Part shown: positions 16,422-25,530 of the stretch, piece after piece | Numbering within the stretch: position 1 is the first letter of the stretch | How the letters are laid out: every line of letters begins with the position of its first letter | Assembly: GCA_041940025.1 (NCBI GenBank) | Contig: JBGTSY010000013.1 | Coordinates: 7,868-71,867, forward strand | Source of the DNA: UBA5859 sp041940025 | Lineage (GTDB): Bacteria; Pseudomonadota; Gammaproteobacteria; UBA5859 | Direction: 5' to 3' | DNA length: 64,000 bases | The notes under the pieces: model-generated | The model's database searches: none | What the model was told of the DNA's origin: nothing | The model's input: only the letters and a program-made list of their open reading frames with translations | Program-made: the position numbers and the translations under genes

Positions 16422-16817
16422 TCAGAGCACCATATCCTTCAAGCCCTTAAGTGGAAGGGCCTTCACCACATTACGGGCAGGTTTGGCTTTGAACATCATC
16501 TCTTCACCAGTAAAAGGATTGATGCCTTTGCGTGCCTTCACTGCAGGCTTACGAACCACTTTCAGTTTTAGTAGGCCAGGTAAGGTAAATATGCCCGCGC
16601 CGCGTTTTTTCATGTGACGTTCAACTTGAACTGCCAGCTCATCCATCACGGCACTGACCTGTTTTTTAGTGAGATCTGTGTTCTCAGCAATGGTGGCGTA
16701 GAGCTCAGATTTAGTCATAGGTTCAGCGACAGCGGTTACGCGTTTAACAGGAGCAGCTTTCTTAGCAGCAACTTTGCGTTTAACGGGTTTCTTTTTGGTA
16801 GCACGTTTAACAGCCAT
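16422..16817 (-). CDS. HU/IHF-family DNA-binding protein with basic N-terminal tail
   Basis: Histone-like DNA-bending protein of 131 residues. The first 34 or so residues are a lysine/alanine/arginine-rich tail with KKKPVKRK and VAAKKAAP segments. An HU-like fold of about 95 residues follows (M-T-K-S-E-L-Y-A-T-I-A-E start, G-I-N-P-F-T-G-E-E near the end). The R-N-P of classical HU arms is replaced by K-G-I-N-P, as in related extended HU proteins. ATG 16817 follows an excellent GGAGGATACA ribosome site. The tail resembles the much longer lysine-rich tail of the adenylate-kinase-like protein at the right end of this window. Confidence 0.9.
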   Translation of the reverse strand: MAVKRATKKKPVKRKVAAKKAAPVKRVTAVAEPMTKSELYATIAENTDLTKKQVSAVMDELAVQVERHMKKRGAGIFTLPGLLKLKVVRKPAVKARKGINPFTGEEMMFKAKPARNVVKALPLKGLKDMVL

Positions 16818-17080
16818 TGTATCCTCCTAATTGATGACAAAAAATCAATGTAGACGTTCCTTGGAAAAGCTTAATCAAATCTAGATAGTGCAATTGAACG
16901 CGTTTTTTTTATTAAGGTCAACATTTTTAGACTCTTTTTTACTATATATGTAGTATTTTTTTACTATGAGGGCAGTTTTTAGCTATATAGCAGTGTTTTT
17001 TCGTCCTAGAAGAGTGGTTTTGTTTCATATCAGGTGCTCACAGAGTGTCTGCCAAAAGGAGTTCAAAACATACTTTAGAA
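16818..17080 (-). other. AT-rich upstream region of the HU-like gene
   Basis: Very AT-rich, with phased T and A runs (TTTTTTTT near 16905; TTTTTTACTATATA near 16936; GTATTTTTTTACTATG near 16952). Such A/T tracts often give intrinsically curved promoters of nucleoid-protein genes. No exact promoter boxes are assigned. Confidence 0.4.
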
Positions 17081-17111
17081 AAAAAATAGGTGTCAACGAC
17101 ACCTATTTTTT
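17081..17111 (-). terminator. Bidirectional terminator between hinT and the HU-like gene
   Basis: Perfect inverted repeat: AAAAAATAGGTGTC (17081-17094), loop AAC, GACACCTATTTTTT (17098-17111). The A and T arms give a T tract on either strand. It ends the purH-purD-hinT run, 30 bases after the hinT stop. Confidence 0.9.
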
Positions 17112-17140
17112 CACTGAATAGAATTGTTTCTAATTGCGAA

Positions 17141-17482
17141 TTAACCCGGGGGCCAAGTAAATCTGCGTCCCCCCAGTAGGTGTAAATGAATGTGGTAGAC
17201 ACTTTGACCGCCGTTATGATTGCAGTTCATGACTAAACGGTATCCTTCATCCGCAATGCCTACTTCTTTGGCCAATTGTTTTGCAACCAACACCATTTGT
17301 CCTAGAAGTGCCGCATTCTCGGGTTCTATGTCATTGGTCGTGGCAATATGGGAGCGAGGAATGATGAGGAGATGTGTATCTGCCTGAGGGTTAACGTCAT
17401 GAAAGGCAATCAGCTGCTCATCTTGGTAAGCGATATCAGCATCTAAATCACCGTTGACAATCTTACAGAATATACAAGTCAT
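17141..17482 (-). CDS. hinT: HIT-family purine nucleoside phosphoramidase HinT
   Basis: Hydrolyses AMP-lysine and other adenosine phosphoramidates. The histidine triad is clear in H-I-H-L-H-L-L-G-G near the C-terminus, and C-I-F-C-K-I opens the protein as in other HinT proteins. I place the start at ATG 17482 (113 residues) because GGGAGGAG lies 7 bases upstream and the fold begins there; an upstream in-frame extension to 17521 has no such support. It is the last gene of the purine run, 47 bases after purD. Confidence 0.92.
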   Translation of the reverse strand: MTCIFCKIVNGDLDADIAYQDEQLIAFHDVNPQADTHLLIIPRSHIATTNDIEPENAALLGQMVLVAKQLAKEVGIADEGYRLVMNCNHNGGQSVYHIHLHLLGGRRFTWPPG

Positions 17483-17529
17483 ATGGTTCTCCTCCCGTTG
17501 TTGCGATGTGTCGGTGGCCACAATACCAG

Positions 17530-18825
17530 TTAGCTTTTAGACGTCTTTTCCCGCTGGCAAGCACGATACCCTATATCTGTTCGATAATGTGCTTGGTCAA
17601 AGTGGATCTGCTCCACTCTTTGATAGGCTTTTTCCTGAGCCGCAGAGACGGATTTGCCGAAGGCAGTCACACATAATACTCGTCCACCGTCAGTCACCAG
17701 GCGATCATTCTCGGAACGAACGCCGGCGTAAAAAATTTTTGTATCCGCATCCGATGAACCGTCTAGACCCTCAATCGGTACCCCCTTTTTGTATTTTCCA
17801 GGGTAACCGCCACTGGTCATCACCACACCTAACGCAGCACGGCGATCCCAATTGGCAGTGAAACGGTGCAACTCATTATTAACGGCAGCACTACACAGGG
17901 CCGGTAAGTCACTCTGCAATCGCATTAAAATAGGCTGCGTTTCTGGATCACCAAATCGGCAGTTGTATTCCAACACCTTCGCCTGGCCCTGAGCGTCAAT
18001 CATCAAACCGCAATAGAGAAATCCCATATAAGGGTGTCCATCTTCGGACATCCCCTTTACTGTGGGTAAAATCACCTCATTCATAATTTGAGTGTATATT
18101 TCATGGGTGATAACGGGTGCCGGAGAGTAGGCACCCATACCGCCGGTGTTAGGTCCTTGATCTCCATCATCTCTCGCCTTGTGATCTTGAGAGGTGGCGA
18201 GGGGCAACACATGTTTGCCATCAGTCATCACAATAAAGCTCGCCTCTTCTCCCTGTAGGAATTCTTCGATAATGACACGATGACCTGCCTCACCATAGAT
18301 ATTGCCCACGAGCATGCTTTCAATGGCCTGGGTCGCTTCCTGTTCAGTCATTGCAACCACGACACCTTTACCTGCTGCTAGTCCGTCGGCCTTGATTACA
18401 ATAGGAGTACTCTGCTGTGTCACGTAGGCTTTCGCATCATATATGTTGCTAAAACAAGCGTACTTCGCTGTCGGTATTTCGTGCCTGGTTAAAAACTCTT
18501 TGCAAAATGCTTTTGAACCTTCTAATTGAGCCGCCTGTTTGTCCGGACCGAAACAGGCCAAACCCTTGGCCCTGAAAGCGTCTACCACGCCTAGTACCAA
18601 AGGGATTTCCGGTCCTACTATGGTGAGATCTATCGATTCTTTTTCGGCAAAATTCACTAACCCGGAAATGTCATTGCTGGCGATCGATACATTAGTGACC
18701 TTGGGTTCTAGAGCGGTACCGGCATTTCCTGGCGCCACCCAAACTGACTCGACACGAGAGGACTGTGCACATTTCCAAGCCATGGCATGTTCCCGTCCTC
18801 CATTGCCAATAATTAATACTTTCAT
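17530..18825 (-). CDS. purD: Phosphoribosylamine-glycine ligase
   Basis: ATP-grasp enzyme joining phosphoribosylamine and glycine, the second step of purine synthesis. Length 431 is normal. N-terminal I-G-N-G-G-R-E-H-A-M-A-W, central K-A-D-G-L-A-A-G-K-G-V-V and C-R-F-G-D-P-E-T-Q are family hallmarks. The gene follows purH by 12 bases, the usual purH-purD pairing. The C-terminus is slightly extended with basic residues. Confidence 0.97.
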   Translation of the reverse strand: MKVLIIGNGGREHAMAWKCAQSSRVESVWVAPGNAGTALEPKVTNVSIASNDISGLVNFAEKESIDLTIVGPEIPLVLGVVDAFRAKGLACFGPDKQAAQLEGSKAFCKEFLTRHEIPTAKYACFSNIYDAKAYVTQQSTPIVIKADGLAAGKGVVVAMTEQEATQAIESMLVGNIYGEAGHRVIIEEFLQGEEASFIVMTDGKHVLPLATSQDHKARDDGDQGPNTGGMGAYSPAPVITHEIYTQIMNEVILPTVKGMSEDGHPYMGFLYCGLMIDAQGQAKVLEYNCRFGDPETQPILMRLQSDLPALCSAAVNNELHRFTANWDRRAALGVVMTSGGYPGKYKKGVPIEGLDGSSDADTKIFYAGVRSENDRLVTDGGRVLCVTAFGKSVSAAQEKAYQRVEQIHFDQAHYRTDIGYRACQREKTSKS

Positions 18826-18837
18826 GATAATTATTTC

Positions 18838-20403
18838 CTAATGACGAAAATGACGAATCCCAGTGAACACCATTGCCATATTGTGTTCATTTGCAGCAGC
18901 TATGACTTCTTGATCTCTCATTGATCCGCCGGGTTGAATCACCGCTGTGACGCCTTTCTCTGCGGCATAATCCAGTCCATCACGAAATGGAAAAAATGCA
19001 TCAGACGCCATTACCGAACCGTTAATTTCCAGTTCAGCTTGCTTGGCTTTGAGACAGGCGATTTCACTACTGATTACTCGACTCATTTGTCCTGCGCCAA
19101 TGCCGATGGTTTGTTGATTGCGGCACAAAACGATGGCGTTGGATTTCACATACTTTACTATGTTCCAAGCGAACAAAAGATCCTTTAACTCATCATCGTC
19201 TGGTTGACGTTCTGTGACTACTTTTAACGTGGCCTGTTCAGGACCACGTGCATCTTTTTGCTGCACCAGCAAACCACCGCCCACCCGTTTATAGTCCAAC
19301 GTACTTACCCCTGAGGAAACAGAATCATTTACTGTGAGTACTCGTACATTGGGTTTGCTGGCGAGAATGGGTAAGGCATTTGGTTTGATGTCTGTGGCAA
19401 TGAGCACTTCCACAAATTGACGTTCAAGAATGGTTTCGGCCGTGTGCGCATCCAATGTGCCGTTAAACGCAATGATCCCTCCAAAAGCTGAAGTTTTATC
19501 GCTGTCATAGGCTTTGTTATAGGCCTCTAGCGCTGTTTTTCGTACAGCCACACCACAGGGGTTCGCATGCTTCACAATCACACATGCAGTCTCATTGTTA
19601 AATTGCTGCACACACTCAATGGCCGCATCACTGTCGTTGATATTGTTAAAAGACAAGGCTTTCCCTTGAATCAATTGCGCACTGGCGATAGTCCCTTTGG
19701 GAGTTGGACGTTCCACGTAAAACGCCGCCATTTGATGTGGGTTCTCCCCATAGCGTAGTTCCTCTTTTTTGTGTAGCTGAAGATTGAGGGTTCTGGGAAA
19801 CTTTCCTGCGCGATTGTCTTCTGTATGGCGTCCTAAATAATTGGCTATGGCACCATCGTATCGAGCGCAGTGCTCAAAGGCTTTGACTGCCAATGAATAT
19901 CGTTGGATCTCAGTCGTTCCGTGATCTGCCAGAAGCTGTTCCGAGAGCCAATGATAATCATCAGGATCAACCACCACTGTCACATCCGGATAGTTTTTTG
20001 CCCCTGCTCGGAGCATGCTCGGCCCGCCAATATCTATATTTTCAATAGCAGTTGATAAATTAACATCCGGTTGAGCGACAGTTTGCTCAAAGGGATAGAG
20101 ATTTACCACCACTAAATCGATTGGTTTGATTTGATGTTGGCACATGATTTCATCGTCGATACCGCGACGGCCAAGTAATCCGCCGTGGATGAGCGGATGC
20201 AGGGTTTTGACTCTACCAGCCATCAGTTCCGGAAAACCAGTATAGTCAGAGACATCAATGACGGGTATTTGATTCTTTTTTAATAACTCGGCAGTCCCCC
20301 CGGTAGAGAGTAATTCGATGCCTTTTTTTTCTAGAGTTTGTGCTAGGGAGACGATCCCATTTTTGTCAGATACGCTTAATAGAGCGCGGCGAATAACACT
20401 CAT
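18838..20403 (-). CDS. purH: Bifunctional AICAR transformylase / IMP cyclohydrolase
   Basis: Catalyses the last two steps to IMP. The N-terminal cyclohydrolase domain (about 1-200) holds L-S-T-G-G-T-A and G-R-V-K-T-L-H-P. The transformylase domain (about 200-521) holds the K-H-A-N-P-C-G motif and S-D-A-F-F-P-F-R-D. I start at ATG 20403, giving M-S-V-I-R-R-A-L-L-S-V-S-D and 521 residues. An upstream TTG at 20439 would add 12 residues with no support. It lies 116 bases after fis and runs on into purD. Confidence 0.96.
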   Translation of the reverse strand: MSVIRRALLSVSDKNGIVSLAQTLEKKGIELLSTGGTAELLKKNQIPVIDVSDYTGFPELMAGRVKTLHPLIHGGLLGRRGIDDEIMCQHQIKPIDLVVVNLYPFEQTVAQPDVNLSTAIENIDIGGPSMLRAGAKNYPDVTVVVDPDDYHWLSEQLLADHGTTEIQRYSLAVKAFEHCARYDGAIANYLGRHTEDNRAGKFPRTLNLQLHKKEELRYGENPHQMAAFYVERPTPKGTIASAQLIQGKALSFNNINDSDAAIECVQQFNNETACVIVKHANPCGVAVRKTALEAYNKAYDSDKTSAFGGIIAFNGTLDAHTAETILERQFVEVLIATDIKPNALPILASKPNVRVLTVNDSVSSGVSTLDYKRVGGGLLVQQKDARGPEQATLKVVTERQPDDDELKDLLFAWNIVKYVKSNAIVLCRNQQTIGIGAGQMSRVISSEIACLKAKQAELEINGSVMASDAFFPFRDGLDYAAEKGVTAVIQPGGSMRDQEVIAAANEHNMAMVFTGIRHFRH

Positions 20404-20519
20404 AATGTCACTTTGTGTGAGATTTATTGAAAAACGCAATTGTGCCAGAATTCAGCCCTAAAAGCTGAATTACTGGCTTTCAAATATCAAATTATTGAGT
20501 GTTAACGTCAGGTACCTGG

Positions 20520-20810
20520 CTAATTTAGATTGTAGCGCTTCAGCTTTTTACGCAGCGTACCACGATTTAAACCTAAAATTTCGGATGCTTTGCTCTGGTT
20601 GCCATTTGTGTAGCGCATCACCTCTTCCAGCAGCGGTAGTTCAATCTCCTGTAGTACCAATTGATATAGATTTTCGGGTGCGATATCCCCCAATTCTGAC
20701 AAGTACCCAGCTAGCGCATGACTCACCTGTTCTCTTAAAGTGAGCGCTTGTTCTTGGTTTTCCTGTTCGTTAGATCGATTTTTTATGACATATAAGCCCT
20801 GAGCGGTCAT
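20520..20810 (-). CDS. fis: DNA-binding protein Fis
   Basis: Nucleoid-associated factor for inversion stimulation, which bends DNA and regulates growth-linked genes. The C-terminal helix-turn-helix is typical: G-N-Q-S-K-A-S-E-I-L-G-L-N-R-G-T-L-R-K-K. Start ATG 20810 gives 96 residues, close to the usual 98, and overlaps the dusB stop as ATGA. A longer frame to 20879 would run deep into dusB and is not used. Translational coupling to dusB is the common gammaproteobacterial arrangement. Confidence 0.96.
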   Translation of the reverse strand: MTAQGLYVIKNRSNEQENQEQALTLREQVSHALAGYLSELGDIAPENLYQLVLQEIELPLLEEVMRYTNGNQSKASEILGLNRGTLRKKLKRYNLN

Positions 20811-21790
20811 ATGATTGGCTCCTCCCCTTCTGCTAAGCGACAAAATAGGTCCGTGATCAGCTGTTGTTGCATGTGGCATGAACTAGCTTTGTTTATCATT
20901 CTTATTCGATCACGGGTTATCTTTAACTGGTGTAAATAACTGGTTAAATGTTTGCGCGCGACACGTACACCAAGTGCCTCCCCATAATGCACATGTAAGT
21001 CATGTAGGTGTTCTAGCACTGTGTCTCTAATTTTTTTTAAACTAGGTGGAGTGAGACAGGTACCAGTCTTTAAATAGTGAGAAATTTCGTTGAACAACCA
21101 CGGCCGCCCCTGGGCCGCTCTTCCTATCATGACCGCATCTGCGTTCGTGTATTCTAATACAAATTTTGCTTTGGTAGGATCAATTATGTCACCGTTCGCG
21201 ATTATCGGGATTTTGACGCTCTGTTTTATTGCTGCGATGGTATCGTATTCTGCTTCGCCCTTAAATTTGTCGGCTCGGGTGCGCCCGTGCACTGTGAGTG
21301 CTTGAATGCCGCATTGTTCGGCGATTTGAGCAATCTTGATGCCGTTGCGGGTGTTTGGACACCAACCGGTTCTTATTTTGAGGGTCACGGCTACTGGCAC
21401 AGCAGCAACCACCGACTTAAGAATACTTTCTACCTTTTTTTCATGTCGTAACAAACTTGAGCCTGCAGCCTGATGACACACTTTTTTAGCTGGACAACCC
21501 ATGTTGATGTCTATTAGTTGTGCACCATTTGTGTATTGATACTGTGCATATTCCGCTAATTGATGCGCATCACTGCCCGCAATTTGCACCGCGCAAAATG
21601 ATTCATCAGTTCCTGTTCTTCTCAGCTGGGAAGTGGCGGAGTGCCTCAGTTCCACGCGTGCACTTGTCATCTCGGAATAGGTAAATGCAGCGCCGTGTTT
21701 TCGGCAGACGCGGCGATAGGGGAGATCGCTTATCCCCGCCATGGGGGCAGCAAGTACATTCGATTTGAGTTGGAAATGTCCCAAACGCAT
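20807..21790 (-). CDS. dusB: tRNA-dihydrouridine synthase B
   Basis: FMN enzyme that reduces uridine to dihydrouridine in the tRNA D-loop. Length 327 is typical. Visible motifs are A-P-M-A-G-I-S-D-L-P-Y-R near the start, D-I-N-M-G-C-P-A-K-K-V with the catalytic cysteine about residue 100, and I-A-N-G-D-I and M-I-G-R-A-A-Q-G-R-P-W-L for FMN phosphate binding. Its stop overlaps the fis start by 4 bases. Confidence 0.96.
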   Translation of the reverse strand: MRLGHFQLKSNVLAAPMAGISDLPYRRVCRKHGAAFTYSEMTSARVELRHSATSQLRRTGTDESFCAVQIAGSDAHQLAEYAQYQYTNGAQLIDINMGCPAKKVCHQAAGSSLLRHEKKVESILKSVVAAVPVAVTLKIRTGWCPNTRNGIKIAQIAEQCGIQALTVHGRTRADKFKGEAEYDTIAAIKQSVKIPIIANGDIIDPTKAKFVLEYTNADAVMIGRAAQGRPWLFNEISHYLKTGTCLTPPSLKKIRDTVLEHLHDLHVHYGEALGVRVARKHLTSYLHQLKITRDRIRMINKASSCHMQQQLITDLFCRLAEGEEPII

Positions 21791-21910
21791 ATTGCACTAC
21801 CCTATATAAAACTCACGGATTCTACTCTTGTTAGGATGAGCTTTAAATCACTTCCCTAATAGATAAATTATATGGTTTAGAATAATGACTATTATGAGTA
21901 GTCTAATTCG

Positions 21911-22681
21911 CTACCTAGGAGCGGCTGTTAAATGCTCATAAAATCTGAACGAGTAGCCCGCAACTCTTTGCTTGGGCTCACGAATCGTGAGAGATATGTG
22001 GACGGGCTTATTGCTTGGCATGTGGCCGAGTCCGTCGTCATAAATATATTCTTTAGGTGTAAATTGTCGCGTGGCGATTAATTGTCCGCGAGAACCAGTT
22101 AAGTTGAGTTCGATAACTGGGAAAGGCTGATCAAAGTCGGTTTTGCTCTCTATCACCAAATTTAATTCCAGCGCAGTTTTTTCTGTCTGAGCTGTTCTAA
22201 TGTCGCTGCTCAGAATATGAATTAAAGTAACGTCAGTTAAGGCTGGGAGTCGACAATCTATTTGAGAGCAGATTCGATTAACCCACGGCCTGAGTTGCGG
22301 CATGTCTCTTAGATCTGCGCGTATAAACCAGAGTAGTTGTGCGACTAAAATAAGGGATAACAGGATGACTCCTAATGACCATTTGAAGGTATTCGCTGCT
22401 TCCGACTGCCCCTCTTTTGAAATTTGAGAGAGGGTGTCAGTATCGGTGGTCAGATCAAAATCAGCAAACTTATCTATAGGTTCTGCCGGGACGTCATCCT
22501 CAAATGCTGAAAATCCCTGCTTCGGATCCATAGGTTCAGAGGCCTCAATTGTGTCTTCAGGGAGCTCTGAATAGGAGATAGGTATGTCACAGTTGGGACA
22601 AGGAATGCTGCCAGATTCTGGATCTACCTGCTGCACGTCAAATACAAAATTTGTGTCGCAGTGCGGGCAGCTTAATTCCAT
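21911..22681 (-). CDS. Zinc-ribbon membrane protein with DUF3426-type C-terminus
   Basis: About 256 residues. A zinc ribbon opens the protein (C-P-H-C and C-P-N-C, MJ0042 type). An acidic linker follows to about 120, then one transmembrane helix (about 122-144, V-I-L-L-S-L-I-L-V-A). The periplasmic DUF3426-type beta domain holds two cysteines (I-C-S-Q-I-D-C-R). This domain order is common for the gene between prmA and dusB in gammaproteobacteria, but its function is unknown. I use ATG 22681 so that the zinc ribbon sits at the N-terminus; ATG 22708 is possible. Confidence 0.85.
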   Translation of the reverse strand: MELSCPHCDTNFVFDVQQVDPESGSIPCPNCDIPISYSELPEDTIEASEPMDPKQGFSAFEDDVPAEPIDKFADFDLTTDTDTLSQISKEGQSEAANTFKWSLGVILLSLILVAQLLWFIRADLRDMPQLRPWVNRICSQIDCRLPALTDVTLIHILSSDIRTAQTEKTALELNLVIESKTDFDQPFPVIELNLTGSRGQLIATRQFTPKEYIYDDGLGHMPSNKPVHISLTIREPKQRVAGYSFRFYEHLTAAPR

Positions 22682-22756
22682 CAATCCATTCCCAAAACAT
22701 AAAAGCATTAAGCTTATTCAGCTCGACCTATTTCTGCAAGCCCTGACTTTGATTAT

Positions 22757-23641
22757 CTAAGAGCATATGTCAGAGGCCAAACAGCCCCATTCTTGCTGTT
22801 GCGCATATGGACGCAACTCAATGATTGGTGCATATTCGTGAATGATCTGTTGTTGCTGGTCCTGCAGAATACCACTCAGAAGCAGTCGACTTTTTTGTTT
22901 CAGCAGTGTTTGTATAGTGGGTGCTAATTCCACGAGGGTGTTGGCGAGAATATTGGCGACAACAATATCGAAATGGTGGTGTGGGAGATCTTCGAGTGTC
23001 GACACACACAGACGCTCTCCCACTCCGTTTAACTCACCGTTGTCTCGTGTCGCCTGTTGTGCTTGGTGATCGATATCCACCGCGTAGACTTGTTTCGCAC
23101 CAAGTTTCAATGCTGCAATGGAAAGGATGCCGCTACCGCAACCGAGATCGAGTAGAGTTTCGTCACCTTGAATATTCTCATCAAGCCAGGCTAAACACAT
23201 CTTCGTCGTTGGGTGGGCGCCAGTGCCAAAGGCAATGCCAGGATCTAAACGAATGACCACTGCACCAGGATCCATAGGTGGAATTTCCCAACTGGGGCAA
23301 ATCCACAGTCGTTGGCCACAGCGCGTAGTGGAAAATTGATCTCGCCCAGACAGACTCCAGGGTTTATCTTCTACAGGTGTGCAAATAAAATCAGTCACAT
23401 GAAGCTTGGGAAATGTCGCCAGAGTTTGCTGTACAACCAAGTCTATATTGGCATCGGGTGCAAACAGCGCCGTCAGTTTGACTTGCGGCCACAGAGGATG
23501 TGAATCAATGGGTGGCTCAAAGATTGGTTGATGTCCATTGTCCTCGATACTGACTGCGTGAGCGCCTAGGTGATTCAGTTGCTCACAGAGTAGATCCGCT
23601 TGTTGTTGGTCAATGGGGATCGTGAGTTGCTTCCATACCAC
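22757..23641 (-). CDS. prmA: Ribosomal protein L11 methyltransferase
   Basis: S-adenosylmethionine enzyme that trimethylates ribosomal protein L11. The SAM-binding motif L-D-L-G-C-G-S-G-I-L-S-I-A-A is at about 163-176, and V-V-A-N-I-L-A-N marks the substrate site. The start is probably GTG 23641 (M-V-W-K-Q-L, matching M-P-W-L-Q-L of relatives), five bases after the accC stop. TTG 23650 is an alternative. No ATG is available in front of the fold. Confidence 0.95.
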   Translation of the reverse strand: MVWKQLTIPIDQQQADLLCEQLNHLGAHAVSIEDNGHQPIFEPPIDSHPLWPQVKLTALFAPDANIDLVVQQTLATFPKLHVTDFICTPVEDKPWSLSGRDQFSTTRCGQRLWICPSWEIPPMDPGAVVIRLDPGIAFGTGAHPTTKMCLAWLDENIQGDETLLDLGCGSGILSIAALKLGAKQVYAVDIDHQAQQATRDNGELNGVGERLCVSTLEDLPHHHFDIVVANILANTLVELAPTIQTLLKQKSRLLLSGILQDQQQQIIHEYAPIIELRPYAQQQEWGCLASDICS

Positions 23642-23646
23642 GGTGA

Positions 23647-24999
23647 TCAACTACTAGATTGAGCGAGTTTCTTTTCCAAATAGTGGATGTTAGTCCCACC
23701 GTGCTGAAAATTGGCGTCGTTGAGGAGGTTACTATGCAGTGGGATGTTGGTTTTAATGCCCTCAATGATGATCTCTTCCAATGCATTGCGCATCCGTGCA
23801 ATGGCAATTTCCCGAGTTTCTCCATGAGCTATTAGTTTGCCTATCATGGAGTCGTAATAAGGTGGTACCTGGTAACTGGTATAGATATGGGAGTCGAGCC
23901 GGATCCCCGGCCCACCAGGGGGTTGGAACACTTCAATTGGACCAGGAGAGGGCATAAAGGTTTTAGGATCTTCAGCATTGATTCGGCACTCAATTGCATG
24001 GCCAGTCAGTTTTACATCTTGTTGTTGGATAGCTAAGGGCTCTCCTGAAGCCACCAGTAGTTGCTGACGAACAATATCCACGCCTGTCACCATCTCAGTG
24101 ACGGGATGCTCTACCTGAACTCGAGTATTCATCTCAATAAAGTAGAACTCGCCATCCTCATATAAAAACTCAAAAGTGCCTGCGCCTCTGTAGTTGATCT
24201 CTTGACAGGCATCCACGCAAAGTTGGCCCATACGCTCTCGTTGTTCCGGAGTAATACCGGGAGCCGGGCTTTCTTCAATGACTTTTTGATGACGTCGTTG
24301 CATGGAGCAATCTCGTTCACCCAGGTGGATCATATGCCCATTTTCGTCGGCAAGAACTTGGAACTCCACGTGGCGGGGGTTTTCCAAATATTTTTCCATA
24401 TAAACCTTGTCATCATTAAAAGCCGATTTTGCTTCTGACTTAGTCAAAGAGATAGCATTGAGTAGCGCGGCTTCGGTTCTGACTACACGCATCCCACGTC
24501 CACCACCGCCACCGGAGGCTTTGATAATCACCGGGTAACCAATGGCCTCTGCACAGCGGTAAATTTCCTTTGGTTTTTGCTCATCTAGCGGACCTTCAGA
24601 GCCCGGAACACAAGGTACCCCGGCTTTCTTCATTGCTTCCAAGGCGGACAGTTTGTCTCCCATTACGCGAATGGTTTCTGGCCTAGGACCAATAAAGACA
24701 TAACCACTTTTCTCTACACATTCTGCAAAATCTGCATTTTCAGAGAGGAATCCGTAACCAGGATGAATGCCTTCTGCATCAGTGACTTGAGCTGCTGAAA
24801 TAATAGCAGGTACATTCAGATAGCTCTCGGCGGGCGAAGGTGGGCCAATGCAGACAGCTTCGTCGGCCAGTAACACGTGTTTGAGATCGCGATCTGCTTC
24901 TGAGTGTAATGCCACTGTTTTAATGCCGAGTTCACGGCAGGCACGTAGAATTCGCAACGCAATCTCGCCACGGTTGGCTATGATAATTTTTCTTAACAT
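23647..24999 (-). CDS. accC: Acetyl-CoA carboxylase, biotin carboxylase subunit
   Basis: ATP-grasp enzyme that carboxylates biotin on AccB, the first step of fatty-acid synthesis. Length 450 and motifs are standard: I-A-N-R-G-E-I-A at the start, K-A-S-G-G-G-G-G-R-G-M glycine loop, E-M-N-T-R-V-Q-V-E-H-P catalytic segment. It lies 42 bases after accB as in most proteobacteria. Confidence 0.98.
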   Translation of the reverse strand: MLRKIIIANRGEIALRILRACRELGIKTVALHSEADRDLKHVLLADEAVCIGPPSPAESYLNVPAIISAAQVTDAEGIHPGYGFLSENADFAECVEKSGYVFIGPRPETIRVMGDKLSALEAMKKAGVPCVPGSEGPLDEQKPKEIYRCAEAIGYPVIIKASGGGGGRGMRVVRTEAALLNAISLTKSEAKSAFNDDKVYMEKYLENPRHVEFQVLADENGHMIHLGERDCSMQRRHQKVIEESPAPGITPEQRERMGQLCVDACQEINYRGAGTFEFLYEDGEFYFIEMNTRVQVEHPVTEMVTGVDIVRQQLLVASGEPLAIQQQDVKLTGHAIECRINAEDPKTFMPSPGPIEVFQPPGGPGIRLDSHIYTSYQVPPYYDSMIGKLIAHGETREIAIARMRNALEEIIIEGIKTNIPLHSNLLNDANFQHGGTNIHYLEKKLAQSSS

Positions 25000-25041
25000 A
25001 GTTAACTCTTGATTGAGTGATTGGGGATCACAATGGGTCGA

Positions 25042-25518
25042 CTAACTGATGACAAAAAGTGGTTGACCAAATTCTACTGGTTGTCCATTTTCACCTAAAA
25101 TAGCTTTAACCACACCGGAGACATCGGACTCTATTTGGTTCATCATTTTCATGGCTTCAATGATACAGAGCACCTCTCCTGGTTCTACTTTTTGCCCCAC
25201 AGACACAAAAGGTTTTGCTTCCGGGGTAGAAGCGGCATAGAAGGTGCCTACCATCGGCGACTTGATTGTATGCCCTTTGATGGCGGATGAATCCCGTGGA
25301 CCCGGCTGTTCTGGTGCAGGAGCCGGACCAGTGGAGCTGGGCTCTAAAGGTGGCGGTGGCGCGGCGGCGACAAACTGAGCGGGGGCGGCCGATGCGACAG
25401 GTGAGAAGCTACTTGCGCGGCTAATGCGCACTGACTCTTCACCCTCGTGGATTTCAATTTCAGCCACATCGGATTCTTCTAATAGCTCGATTAACTTTTT
25501 AACTTTTCTAATATCCAT
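25042..25518 (-). CDS. accB: Acetyl-CoA carboxylase, biotin carboxyl carrier protein
   Basis: Carries biotin between the carboxylase and the carboxyltransferase. The 158 residues hold an N-terminal M-D-I-R-K-V-K-K-L-I-E-L-L segment, an Ala/Pro-rich linker (about 45-80), and a C-terminal biotinyl domain with E-A-M-K-M, the biotinylated lysine near residue 124. ATG 25518 is chosen over the upstream TTG 25530. It follows aroQ by 12 bases. Confidence 0.97.
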   Translation of the reverse strand: MDIRKVKKLIELLEESDVAEIEIHEGEESVRISRASSFSPVASAAPAQFVAAAPPPPLEPSSTGPAPAPEQPGPRDSSAIKGHTIKSPMVGTFYAASTPEAKPFVSVGQKVEPGEVLCIIEAMKMMNQIESDVSGVVKAILGENGQPVEFGQPLFVIS

Positions 25519-25530
25519 ATTTCTACTCAA

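Noticed and set aside
20811..20879. N-terminal extension of Fis by 23 residues
   Set aside because: It lies inside dusB and would make Fis longer than any usual form; ATG 20810 with the ATGA overlap explains the start.
22818..23503. Several overlapping open frames on both strands across prmA
   Set aside because: All are frame shadows of prmA, which has the SAM-binding motif and family length.
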